A DNA stretch of 16,164 bases from JBBAFB01 sp041655595 (GTDB lineage: Bacteria > Bacillota > DULZ01): assembly GCA_041655595.1 (NCBI GenBank), contig JBBAFB010000041.1, positions 1 through 16,164 of the forward strand. Direction: 5' to 3'. The notes beneath the pieces were generated by a model that did not search any database, had not been told where the DNA came from, and saw only the letters and a list, made by a program, of their open reading frames with translations. Made by a program: the position numbers and the translations under genes. Shown piece after piece: positions 7,095 through 13,713 of the stretch (the first letter of the stretch is position 1; each line of letters starts with the position of its first letter).

Positions 7095-7122
7095 GGGCTA
7101 CCCACTTCGCGAATGGCAGCCC
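7095..7122 (+). other. Stem-loop in the prs-ctc spacer, role unknown
   Basis: GGGCT (7095-7099) pairs with AGCCC (7118-7122), and CCA (7102-7104) can pair with TGG (7114-7116) across small internal loops. The palindrome TTCGCGAA (7106-7113) forms the apex. No T-tract follows, so it is not a clear terminator; it may be a 3'-end stabilising structure of the glmU-prs mRNA or part of the ctc leader. The rest of this 178-bp spacer shows no clear promoter. Confidence 0.35.
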
Positions 7123-7234
7123 GTTGAGCTGAGCAATTTATGTCGGAAGCAGGATTAATGCGCTTCTGCTTAGAACATACTTAAATAGCGTTTTTAGGTT
7201 TTAATTTGAAAAGAAGGTTGAGGAGGAAAAGTGT

Positions 7235-7852
7235 ATGGAAATAACCAAAGTTTTAGCAGAAAAAAGACAACAATTAGGCAAAGGTGAAGTAAAACGCTTG
7301 CGTAAACAGGGCTTCGTGCCCGGCATTCTTTATGGAAATAATGTGGCCAATTTGAACCTAGCCTTGTCTGACAAGGAACTGAGAAAAATAGCCCTGGGTT
7401 CAGGCCAAATTATTAAAGTGGTAGTGGCCGGTGAAGGGGAACATAATGTGCTGGTTAGGGACTATCAAAAGCATCCTGTTACCAAGGAAGTAATCCATTT
7501 AGATCTGTTTGAAGTTTCCATGACGGAAAAATTGACAACAGTAACCGCAATAGTAATTGCAGGAGAAGCTAAAGGAGTTAGCCAAGGAGGCATTTTGCAA
7601 CTAGGTGTCCGTGAAGTTGATATTGAGTGCTTGCCGGCGGATATCCCTGAAAGCATCATTGTGGATATAAGCGATTTGGATCTTGGAGAGATGGTTAAAG
7701 TGGAAGACTTGACCGTTCCCGCGGGAGTTACGATTTTAAGTGATCCAGAGCAAATTATAGTCAGTGTGGTTGCACCTCAGTATGAAGAAGAGGAAGAGGA
7801 GGAAGCAGTGGAAGAAACTGTGGAAATCGTTGCTGAACCCGAAGAAGAATAG
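7235..7852 (+). CDS. ctc: 50S ribosomal protein L25 / general stress protein Ctc
   Basis: A 205-residue protein of the long L25 (TL5/Ctc) family, which binds 5S rRNA in the large ribosomal subunit. The N-terminal L25 domain covers about residues 1-92, with KRLRKQGFVPGILYG and HPVTKEVIHLDLFEV as family segments. The C-terminal TL5-type beta domain covers about 95-185 (GVSQGGILQLGVREVDIECLP region). The protein ends in a highly acidic tail of Glu residues, common in long-form L25. AGGAGG at 7221-7226 sits 8 bp before the ATG. In Bacillus ctc is a general-stress gene downstream of prs; here no sigma-B-type promoter could be recognised. A strong bidirectional terminator follows. pth and mfd, the usual next genes in Bacillus, are absent. 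Confidence 0.93.
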   Translation: MEITKVLAEKRQQLGKGEVKRLRKQGFVPGILYGNNVANLNLALSDKELRKIALGSGQIIKVVVAGEGEHNVLVRDYQKHPVTKEVIHLDLFEVSMTEKLTTVTAIVIAGEAKGVSQGGILQLGVREVDIECLPADIPESIIVDISDLDLGEMVKVEDLTVPAGVTILSDPEQIIVSVVAPQYEEEEEEEAVEETVEIVAEPEEE

Positions 7853-7884
7853 ACGATAAAATTAAAGCAATACAAGTTAATCTA

Positions 7885-7916
7885 AAAAGGACAGGTAATC
7901 CTTACCTGTCCTTTTG
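7885..7916. terminator. Bidirectional intrinsic terminator between ctc and the DUF401 gene
   Basis: A perfect 14-bp stem, AAAAGGACAGGTAA (7885-7898) with TTACCTGTCCTTTT (7902-7915), closes a 3-nt loop. Each strand has a T-rich 3' flank, so one hairpin serves both converging genes. Confidence 0.93.
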
Positions 7917-7927
7917 TAACTACCGAT

Positions 7928-9139
7928 TTATTTGAAAATCAAATAAACAACCAAGGCTGTTAGAACCATGATGCTTTCCAAAAAGACCAGCTTTTTTAGA
8001 ACCTTATTAAATTCTGCCTTAAAATAGTCAATTGTTAAAGTCAGGCAAAGATGCATAGGGCTTAACATGGTCCCTGCCGTCCCCGAAATAAAAACGAAAA
8101 CCGCCGTTGGTAAATTAACATTTCCGCCGACTGCCGCAACTACCAAGGGAAAGGCTATGCCCACATAAAAGCCTGTTTGCCCCGTTAAATAAGCAATTAA
8201 AAAGCTGAGAAGACCTACCACCGCTATTTCGGGAATCGGTAAACTACCTAAGAATTCCGGCAGGGCAGCCAAAGATCCTGTAGCTGTCATGGTTTCTTTG
8301 AAAAACATGATGCCCCAAATAATGGCGATGGTTTTAGGCACGATTGCTTTACGGGCCAAGGCCAGAAACTTAATGGGGGTATAGCGGTGTTTAATTGCTA
8401 GGCCAAGGAGCACAATGGCAACTGCCAAGGCCGGGCCTACCGAGGCTAAGACCAATCCAACAACTAAGAAAACCGGTAAAGTGCTAGAAACAGCATCCCT
8501 CAGCAATTGGCCTTTGTCAGCTTTTAGGGTCTTGTTGGCTGTGTTTTGATCTTCCTCAACCTTAACAGCCGCTAAAAAAGGAATGCCGATTAAAATCATC
8601 AGTAATCCCATCGGCAACAGCCCTAGGATCATTTTGGGCAGCGGTATTTTCGTAATGGCGGAAGCCAGGAGAATACCGGGATAAATGGGCAAGAAAAATT
8701 CCCAGATATGCCTATAATAAAAGTTAATAAAAGCCTTGTTTTCTGCAGAAACCCTTTCCCCAACAGCCTTTTCCACTAAGGGAGCCGAAAAGAGAGCACC
8801 CCCCGCACTGGGCATCAGCCCTATAAAAGCAGGCAGCAGTCCCATAACAATTCTGCGATCCTTAAAAAGTCCCGTTAATGCATCCAGCATACGGTCTAAG
8901 TAGCCTTGTTCTCGCAATAAGCGTTCCAGCACCATAATTAGGATTAAAACCGAGGCAATTTCTATGGTATCGGGACTTTTTGTAGCATCCCAAATTATCC
9001 GTAAAAGTTCCGGTGGTGTTGTCAGGTAAAGCAGTGCCAGCAATAGCGATGATCCAACCATAACCGGAGCCAAAGGGAATTTACGCCACAGGAGAATTAA
9101 AATGATCGCAAAAACAATTAATAATTTTGTTGCACCCAT
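7928..9139 (-). CDS. DUF401-family polytopic membrane protein, putative transporter
   Basis: A 403-residue integral membrane protein with about ten or more hydrophobic helices. It matches the DUF401 family (of the ion-transporter/GntP-like type) as I recognise it from ERLLREQGYLDRML, the conserved GLMPSAGGALFSAPLVE loop and, near the C-terminus, GTAGTMLSPMHLCL. The repeated Pro-Ser/Ala-Gly and Ser-Pro turns resemble the two re-entrant loops of such carriers. The substrate is unknown; related carriers move organic anions. I chose the ATG at 9139: the minus strand has GAGGGTGAG just upstream of it, while the in-frame GTG at 9148 would start inside that ribosome binding site. A hydrophilic stretch around residues 195-212 (KVEEDQNTANKTLKADKG) is probably a cytoplasmic loop separating two halves. 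It converges on ctc and diverges from the molybdoenzyme gene. A weak candidate promoter has its -10 (TATAAT on the minus strand) at 9213-9218. Confidence 0.8.
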   Translation of the reverse strand: MGATKLLIVFAIILILLWRKFPLAPVMVGSSLLLALLYLTTPPELLRIIWDATKSPDTIEIASVLILIMVLERLLREQGYLDRMLDALTGLFKDRRIVMGLLPAFIGLMPSAGGALFSAPLVEKAVGERVSAENKAFINFYYRHIWEFFLPIYPGILLASAITKIPLPKMILGLLPMGLLMILIGIPFLAAVKVEEDQNTANKTLKADKGQLLRDAVSSTLPVFLVVGLVLASVGPALAVAIVLLGLAIKHRYTPIKFLALARKAIVPKTIAIIWGIMFFKETMTATGSLAALPEFLGSLPIPEIAVVGLLSFLIAYLTGQTGFYVGIAFPLVVAAVGGNVNLPTAVFVFISGTAGTMLSPMHLCLTLTIDYFKAEFNKVLKKLVFLESIMVLTALVVYLIFK

Positions 9140-9261
9140 CCATCTCACCCTCTTGTTTAGGAAATTTATTAAAGCCGAAAGCCTTAATATTATGATTTTT
9201 AATTATTTTCACATTATAACTTATCATCTAGGGTTTTGCCACCTAATTTTATAACTTTTGT

Positions 9262-9284
9262 TGTCCGATAGCTTTTACCGGACA
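9262..9284. promoter_or_regulatory. Inverted repeat, candidate operator
   Basis: TGTCCG (9262-9267) and CGGACA (9279-9284) form perfect 6-bp arms 11 bp apart. The centre is 43 bp upstream of the candidate -35 of the molybdoenzyme promoter, a position suited to an activator. The PucR-type regulator encoded downstream is the nearest candidate protein, but that link is inferred. Confidence 0.4.
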
Positions 9285-9315
9285 TATTTTCCCCAGCTAT
9301 GGACATTGCAGTTGG

Positions 9316-9344
9316 TAGAAAAATGGCTAAATAGCAGCTATAAT
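9316..9344 (+). promoter_or_regulatory. Candidate sigma-A promoter for the molybdoenzyme operon
   Basis: TATAAT (9339-9344) is a perfect -10 box. TAGAAA (9316-9321), 17 bp upstream, matches the -35 consensus at 4 of 6 positions. A weak -35 would suit a gene that needs an activator. The leader would be about 130 nt. A second TATAAT at 9416-9421 has no recognisable -35. Confidence 0.45.
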
Positions 9345-9480
9345 ATGAAAATTAAGCCATTAATCTATTATTTTAGTAATTAAAAGAGGAATCATTATTA
9401 ACATAGAGAATCTATTATAATATTTTGGGATCGTTTCAGAAGATTTACTCAATTCACCAGCTATAACAAGGAGGCAGATC

Positions 9481-11523
9481 ATGGAACTTACATACAGCAA
9501 TGTTTGCCCTTCGGATTGCAGGGCTTCATGTAGAATTAAAACCAAGGTCAGGAACGGCAAAATCGTGGGAATAAAAGGAGACCCTCTTGATGAATATACC
9601 AAAACCTTGTGTGTTAAGGGTTATGCACAGTTGAATAAGGTTTATGCCCCGGATCGAATAGTCCATCCAATGAAACAAAATGGTAAGGGAACCGGTAGGT
9701 GGGAGCAAATTTCCTGGGAGCAGGCATTAACCGAGATAGCAAAAAAGTTGATTGCTGTTAAAAAGCGGAACAATAATTTATTTCCTGTTTGTCTTAACAA
9801 GTATTTAGGCAATATGGGACTTCTTTCTAAAAGTATCGAAGGATTTTTTAATAGTATAGGTTTTATTACCAAAATGGTAGGTTCCCCCTGTGTTGCCACA
9901 GGTGTGAGTGCATTGAACCTGAGCTTCGGAAAGTGCAAAAAACCGTTTCCTGAAGATATGCTAAATGCAGACTTAATTATTATTTGGGGAGGCAATCCTG
10001 CCTGGACAACCACTCATCAGATGCGCTATATTTTTGAAGCTAGGGAAAAAGGGGCAAAACTGGTAGTAATTGATCCTGTTCTGACAGCTACCGCGGCCAG
10101 AAGTGATTTTTACATCCAGATAAAGCCAGGTAGAGATTTAGAACTTGCTCTTGGAATAGCGAAAGTTTTGCTGGATGAGGATTTGATAGATAGGGATTTT
10201 CTTATTGGTTACTCAAATGGATGGTCTGAATTTAAAGCATTATTGGAAAAGGTTGATCTGGCTCAGATTGAGGCTATCACTGATATCTCTGTTGTTGAAA
10301 TTAGAAATTTAGCAAGGTTGATTGGTAATAGTAAACCAATGACTATTTGGTTGGGTGCCGGGGTACAGCATACTGCAACGGGAGGGTTGGCATTTCGTGT
10401 GATATCTGCTTTATCAGCTATGACCGGCAATATTGGTGTGTCCGGTGGCAATATACATTACGCAACTTTTGAAGCTTGGGAGTTTGCAGGGGAATTTGCC
10501 TCTATAAAACCCGCTGGCACCACGACGAGTACCGAAAATAAAGGCGAGGTACATGGGCACCGTTATATAGGCACAGGGCGTTTTGCCGAATTAATGTTTT
10601 TAGAGCCTCCCATTGATTTTTTATGGGTGGCTTATCATAACCCGGTTGCTCAAGCACCTGATTCAAATGCAGTAAAAAAAGCGCTAGATTCGATTGAAAC
10701 GGTGGTAGTTGCGGATCAGTTCCTTACTTCTACGGCTGAATTGGCAGACTATTTTTTACCGGTGGCTTCTCATTATGAGTATGAGGATATTGTTGTTTCT
10801 TATTGGCATTATGGAGCCGCCATCAATCAAAAAGCGATTGAGCCACTGGGGGAAAGTAGGTCTGATTTTGAAATAATGCGGGAGCTGGCGATTAAACTTA
10901 ACAAGCTTTCCCCGGGGTTTAGCTCCTTTCCCGTGAAACGGTTAGCGAGTGATTGGCTTAATTTAGAAATGGAACCCCAGTATCCTAGGCTTGGAATAGC
11001 CGATTACCATGAATTAATTGATCATTACAGAAGGGTTGATCTGGCGGAAGTACCTTGGCAAGATAAAAAATTTATGACGCCATCAGGGAAATATGAATTC
11101 CCTTTGGAACTTGCATTAGGAAATAATGATTTATATGTAGGCGAAACAGGAATATACCCTTTTCGCCTACTGCGGACACGTAATTTTGCCACTCACAATT
11201 CCCAGTATAGGGTTTCTGTTTGTATGAAAGGTCTGTCTGAAAAAACCAGGGTTTTGCTGCATCCCGAAATAGCTAATTTAATAGGGGTGGAAGAGGGTAT
11301 GAAAGTAAAAATATATAATCAGTTAAATGAAATAGTCTTGCCCGCAAGCCTCTCAAAATCTATGCCTACTGATATAGTTGTTGTTTACCTGGGCTGTGAA
11401 TTTGAACAGGAATTTGAATTTAATAGTATTATTGCTTTAGTTGATACGGATTTGGGAGAAGAGTATGCTGATGGTAAGGGTTTGGCCTTTAATGATACCT
11501 ATGTAAATTTGGTAAGGGCGTGA
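9481..11523 (+). CDS. Molybdopterin oxidoreductase, DMSO reductase family, catalytic subunit
   Basis: A 680-residue molybdo- or tungsto-bis(pyranopterin) enzyme. The N-terminal [4Fe-4S] motif is C9-x3-C13-x3-C17-x26-C44, followed at once by K46 in VKG, the lysine thought to pass electrons between cluster and pterin. C137 in GSPCVATG aligns by eye with the Mo-ligating cysteine of NapA-like enzymes (HCMAS), so the metal is probably Cys-ligated. Pterin-binding segments include WGGNPAWTT and VVIDPVLTATAARSDFYIQIKPG, and a C-terminal MopB dinucleotide-binding domain begins near RLLRTRNFATHNSQYR. The protein starts MELTYSNVCPSD with no Tat twin-arginine leader, so it should be cytoplasmic. AAGGAGG (9468-9474) sits 6 bp before the ATG. 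The Fe-S subunit gene begins 3 bp after its stop, so they form a complex. The substrate (a dehydrogenase, reductase or hydratase role) cannot be decided from sequence. Confidence 0.92.
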   Translation: MELTYSNVCPSDCRASCRIKTKVRNGKIVGIKGDPLDEYTKTLCVKGYAQLNKVYAPDRIVHPMKQNGKGTGRWEQISWEQALTEIAKKLIAVKKRNNNLFPVCLNKYLGNMGLLSKSIEGFFNSIGFITKMVGSPCVATGVSALNLSFGKCKKPFPEDMLNADLIIIWGGNPAWTTTHQMRYIFEAREKGAKLVVIDPVLTATAARSDFYIQIKPGRDLELALGIAKVLLDEDLIDRDFLIGYSNGWSEFKALLEKVDLAQIEAITDISVVEIRNLARLIGNSKPMTIWLGAGVQHTATGGLAFRVISALSAMTGNIGVSGGNIHYATFEAWEFAGEFASIKPAGTTTSTENKGEVHGHRYIGTGRFAELMFLEPPIDFLWVAYHNPVAQAPDSNAVKKALDSIETVVVADQFLTSTAELADYFLPVASHYEYEDIVVSYWHYGAAINQKAIEPLGESRSDFEIMRELAIKLNKLSPGFSSFPVKRLASDWLNLEMEPQYPRLGIADYHELIDHYRRVDLAEVPWQDKKFMTPSGKYEFPLELALGNNDLYVGETGIYPFRLLRTRNFATHNSQYRVSVCMKGLSEKTRVLLHPEIANLIGVEEGMKVKIYNQLNEIVLPASLSKSMPTDIVVVYLGCEFEQEFEFNSIIALVDTDLGEEYADGKGLAFNDTYVNLVRA

Positions 11524-11526
11524 AGG

Positions 11527-12096
11527 ATGTTGAGAAAACAGTTGGGCTTTTTATTTGATACCAATCGTTGCTTGGGTTGCAGAACTTGTATAACAGCTTG
11601 TGCAGAAGAAAAAGGGCTGCCTATTGGGGTTTATTTGCGGAATGTTGAGTTACATGAATTACGAAAAGGTGCCCAAATAATAAAATATTATCTTTCCACT
11701 GCATGTAACCATTGTAGTAACCCGGAGTGTTTCCGCCTTTGTCCGGAACATGCTCTTCGTAAGCGTCGGGATGGAATAGTATTGCTAAATGAGGAAAGAT
11801 GTACGGGCTGTGGTATTTGTGTAAGAGGTTGCCCTTTTAAGGGGGTGGCAATGAATACCTTGACCGGTAAAGCGGTGAAATGCGATTTATGTCAAGAAAA
11901 ATTAGATGAAAAGAAGTTGCCCGTTTGTGTTGCAGCCTGCCCGGTTGAGGCACTACGTTTAATTGATATCAGTGAAGTTGAGAGTAGAAATCTTGATATA
12001 GTTCGAAGGTTGCCTGGTGTTGCAAAAATTCAAATAACAAGACCCGCAATACGCTACCTTCCATTAAGATATGGAAAACAAGTATTAAGACTGTGA
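11527..12096 (+). CDS. Four-cluster [4Fe-4S] electron-transfer subunit (DmsB/PsrB/HycB type)
   Basis: A 189-residue ferredoxin-like subunit with sixteen cysteines in four sets: C15/C18/C21/C25, C60/C63/C68/C72, C92/C95/C98/C102 and C119/C122/C134/C138. This is the classical pattern of the beta subunits of DMSO reductase-family enzymes, which carry electrons between the catalytic subunit and a membrane anchor or soluble partner. No signal peptide or membrane segment is present. It starts 3 bp after the catalytic-subunit gene, with a ribosome binding site inside that gene's end (GTGAAGG just before the ATG). No NrfD/DmsC-type membrane gene follows, so the electron partner must be encoded elsewhere or be soluble (ferredoxin, NAD(P)H-linked flavoprotein). 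Confidence 0.93.
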   Translation: MLRKQLGFLFDTNRCLGCRTCITACAEEKGLPIGVYLRNVELHELRKGAQIIKYYLSTACNHCSNPECFRLCPEHALRKRRDGIVLLNEERCTGCGICVRGCPFKGVAMNTLTGKAVKCDLCQEKLDEKKLPVCVAACPVEALRLIDISEVESRNLDIVRRLPGVAKIQITRPAIRYLPLRYGKQVLRL

Positions 12097-12181
12097 GGGG
12101 GAATTTATAATCATCGGTTATTAGAACAGATTTTTTAGTGTAACTTGGGCCTTACGATATTGCATGAAAGGATGTGTGGAA

Positions 12182-13405
12182 ATGAAAATATCCTGCACAA
12201 GCCAATTTATTCACTCGATTATGGTTTTAGCAGAAGGCCATAGTATTTCCTTTATTGCCGGGGCCATAGCAAAAGAAGTTGGAAAAACTGTTCTTGTTAC
12301 TGACGCAGCCAATCGGGTTTTGACAATTCATTCCCCAGTGGGTGGAACCCACGATGTTGGGGCATTTTTTCCCCTCGAGCCAGGGAAAAATGATAAAATT
12401 AAAGTGAATTATTTTTCAGAGGAGAATGGTCTTAGTGAGGGCCAATGGCAAACAAAAAATGGCCCAGTTAGTTATGTTTATTTGCAATTAAAAGTACCCG
12501 GCAGTCATTATGGTAATCTCATTGTTTTATCGTCGCTTCGGGGGTTAACGGCTACACAAAAGATGACAATTCAGCAGGTAGCGATAACCATTTTATTAGC
12601 TCTAAAAGCACAATTAGATCAGGAAACCGAGCGAACAAGCTTTATGGATGAAATTGTTTATGATGTTTTGTATAATAATTATGATTCAAAACTGGTTCTT
12701 TATGAGAAAGCCAAACATCTTCACTGGAGTGTGGATGGGCCTTATGGAATAGCGGTAGTAGATGTCCCCTTAGATAAAATTTTGGCAGCAAAAAAAACGG
12801 GACCTAGTCAATTTAATTCTTTTAAACCTGTTTATACCATTATTAACGAAAAGATTGTTGTGATTCTATCACTTATAAATTTACCCAACAGCTCAATCAA
12901 GGGTGCCATAACGGAATTTGGCAAGGAATATTTAAGTAACCTTAATTACAATTTTATAAAAGATGTTCGCATGGGAATTGGTGCCGTGGGGAATTCTTTA
13001 GCAGATTTGTATAAAGGCTACCAAGAAGCAAAGATTGCTGTTGAGTTAAGCAGGGCATTTGATATGGGTAGTATTTGTTTTTTTGATGAAATGGGTTTTT
13101 TGAAATTTATTTTTACAGCACCGGCGGAAGAATTACAAGAATTTAAAAATAGGATTCTCTGGAAAGTCGTGGCTTACGATTTAGAGATGGGAACGGATTT
13201 GCTAAACACCCTCAGAACATATGTTGATCGGCGAGCCCAAGTAGCTAGTTCGGCGAAGTCCTTATTTATTCACGAAAACACTTTGCGTAACCGACTGAAA
13301 AAAATAGAAGAATTGTTAGATATGGATCTTAATCAGGTGGATCACCTTGTCAATATATATATTGCCTTGCAAATTTCAAACATGGATGATTACGGTGAAA
13401 ATTAG
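12182..13405 (+). CDS. PucR/CdaR-type transcriptional regulator
   Basis: A 407-residue regulator. The C-terminal helix-turn-helix of the PucR family lies at about residues 340-400, with LLNTLRTYVDRRAQVASSAKSLFIHENTLRNRL broken only by its turn. A CdaR-type GGDEF-like domain precedes it (about 180-310). The N-terminal third, with AKEVGKTVLVTDAANRVL and later VPGSHYGNLIVLS, resembles a GAF-like sensor domain. Family members respond to small molecules such as purines, sugars or diacids; the effector here is unknown. The ATG at 12182 is preferred over the in-frame ATG at 12164 because AAAGGA (12167-12172) lies 9 bp before it. It follows the Fe-S gene by 85 bp in the same direction and ends at a terminator, so it probably controls the molybdoenzyme genes, though this is inferred from position only. 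Confidence 0.85.
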   Translation: MKISCTSQFIHSIMVLAEGHSISFIAGAIAKEVGKTVLVTDAANRVLTIHSPVGGTHDVGAFFPLEPGKNDKIKVNYFSEENGLSEGQWQTKNGPVSYVYLQLKVPGSHYGNLIVLSSLRGLTATQKMTIQQVAITILLALKAQLDQETERTSFMDEIVYDVLYNNYDSKLVLYEKAKHLHWSVDGPYGIAVVDVPLDKILAAKKTGPSQFNSFKPVYTIINEKIVVILSLINLPNSSIKGAITEFGKEYLSNLNYNFIKDVRMGIGAVGNSLADLYKGYQEAKIAVELSRAFDMGSICFFDEMGFLKFIFTAPAEELQEFKNRILWKVVAYDLEMGTDLLNTLRTYVDRRAQVASSAKSLFIHENTLRNRLKKIEELLDMDLNQVDHLVNIYIALQISNMDDYGEN

Positions 13406-13432
13406 TAGTATTTTTAAAATGGAGTTTTCCAC

Positions 13433-13453
13433 AGGAGAGGCTCCTTTTTTTTG
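13433..13453 (+). terminator. Intrinsic terminator after the PucR-type regulator
   Basis: AGGAG (13433-13437), loop AGG and CTCCT (13441-13445) are followed by an uninterrupted run of nine T (13445-13453). The stem is only 5 bp, but an alternative pairing of GGAG (13421-13424) with CTCC is also possible. It marks the end of the molybdoenzyme-regulator unit. Confidence 0.75.
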
Positions 13454-13638
13454 TGAGGTTCTACAAAGGCAAATGTCCGAACCTATTGTAAAATTAATTG
13501 TAAGAAGCCTGTTTGCTTTCAGTTTAGGGGTCTATTGGTAATGGCTTACGGATTGTTAATTTGGGGAGCTTTTAACTAGGAGTGTTGAGCAGTTAAACTT
13601 GCAATCTTCAAGTGGGTAATGAATTGCAACTTATCTCA

Positions 13639-13667
13639 TTGAAACAATTGTAGGGGTCATGTATAAT
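13639..13667 (+). promoter_or_regulatory. Sigma-A promoter of the FMN-binding/ApbE operon
   Basis: TTGAAA (13639-13644, 5/6), a 17-bp spacer and a perfect TATAAT (13662-13667). The start point would fall near 13674, inside the dyad at 13668-13696, with a short leader of about 40 nt. Confidence 0.85.
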
Positions 13668-13696
13668 AAAATTTATTTTATCTAAAATAGAATTTT
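13668..13696. promoter_or_regulatory. AT-rich dyad at the transcription start, candidate operator
   Basis: TATTTTA (13674-13680) and TAAAATA (13683-13689) are perfect inverted arms 2 bp apart. The symmetry extends outward as AAAATT (13668-13673) and AATTTT (13691-13696) after one unpaired G. The 2-nt centre is too small for an RNA hairpin loop, so a dimeric DNA-binding repressor is the likelier reader. It abuts the -10 box, so binding would block transcription. The repressor is not identified. Confidence 0.6.
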
Positions 13697-13713
13697 GAGG
13701 GAGTAATTAATAG

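Larger units (their letters stand above)
9140..9480. other. Divergent intergenic region between DUF401 and the molybdoenzyme gene
   Basis: A 341-bp AT-rich spacer with no convincing gene. It holds a candidate leftward -10 box (9213-9218), a TGTCCG-N11-CGGACA inverted repeat (9262-9284), a candidate rightward sigma-A promoter (9316-9344), and three copies of CAGCTAT (9294-9300, 9335-9341, 9458-9464). The last 13 bp are the molybdoenzyme ribosome binding site AAGGAGG (9468-9474) and its spacer. Confidence 0.6.
13406..13713 (+). other. Intergenic region between the PucR-type gene and the flavin operon
   Basis: A 308-bp spacer that opens with the terminator at 13433-13453 and ends with a strong promoter and dyad (13639-13696). 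The middle part (about 13454-13638) holds no gene that I can support; an overlapping 64-codon frame reading through the terminator is rejected. A single TGTCCG (13474-13479) repeats the half-site of the 9262-9284 inverted repeat. Confidence 0.6.

Noticed and set aside
7057..7234. Possible riboswitch or small RNA in the prs-ctc spacer
   Set aside because: Only one modest stem-loop (7095-7122) and a weak AAGCAG/CTGCTT pairing are visible, with no match to a riboswitch class I know and no terminator.
9360..9602. An 80-codon hydrophobic frame on the minus strand across the molybdoenzyme start
   Set aside because: It overlaps the ribosome binding site and the first 120 bases of the molybdoenzyme gene, and no ribosome binding site precedes it; probably chance in AT-rich DNA.
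13347..13541. A 64-codon frame at the end of the PucR-type gene
   Set aside because: It overlaps the regulator in another frame and reads straight through the T9 terminator; no family resemblance and no suitable ribosome binding site.
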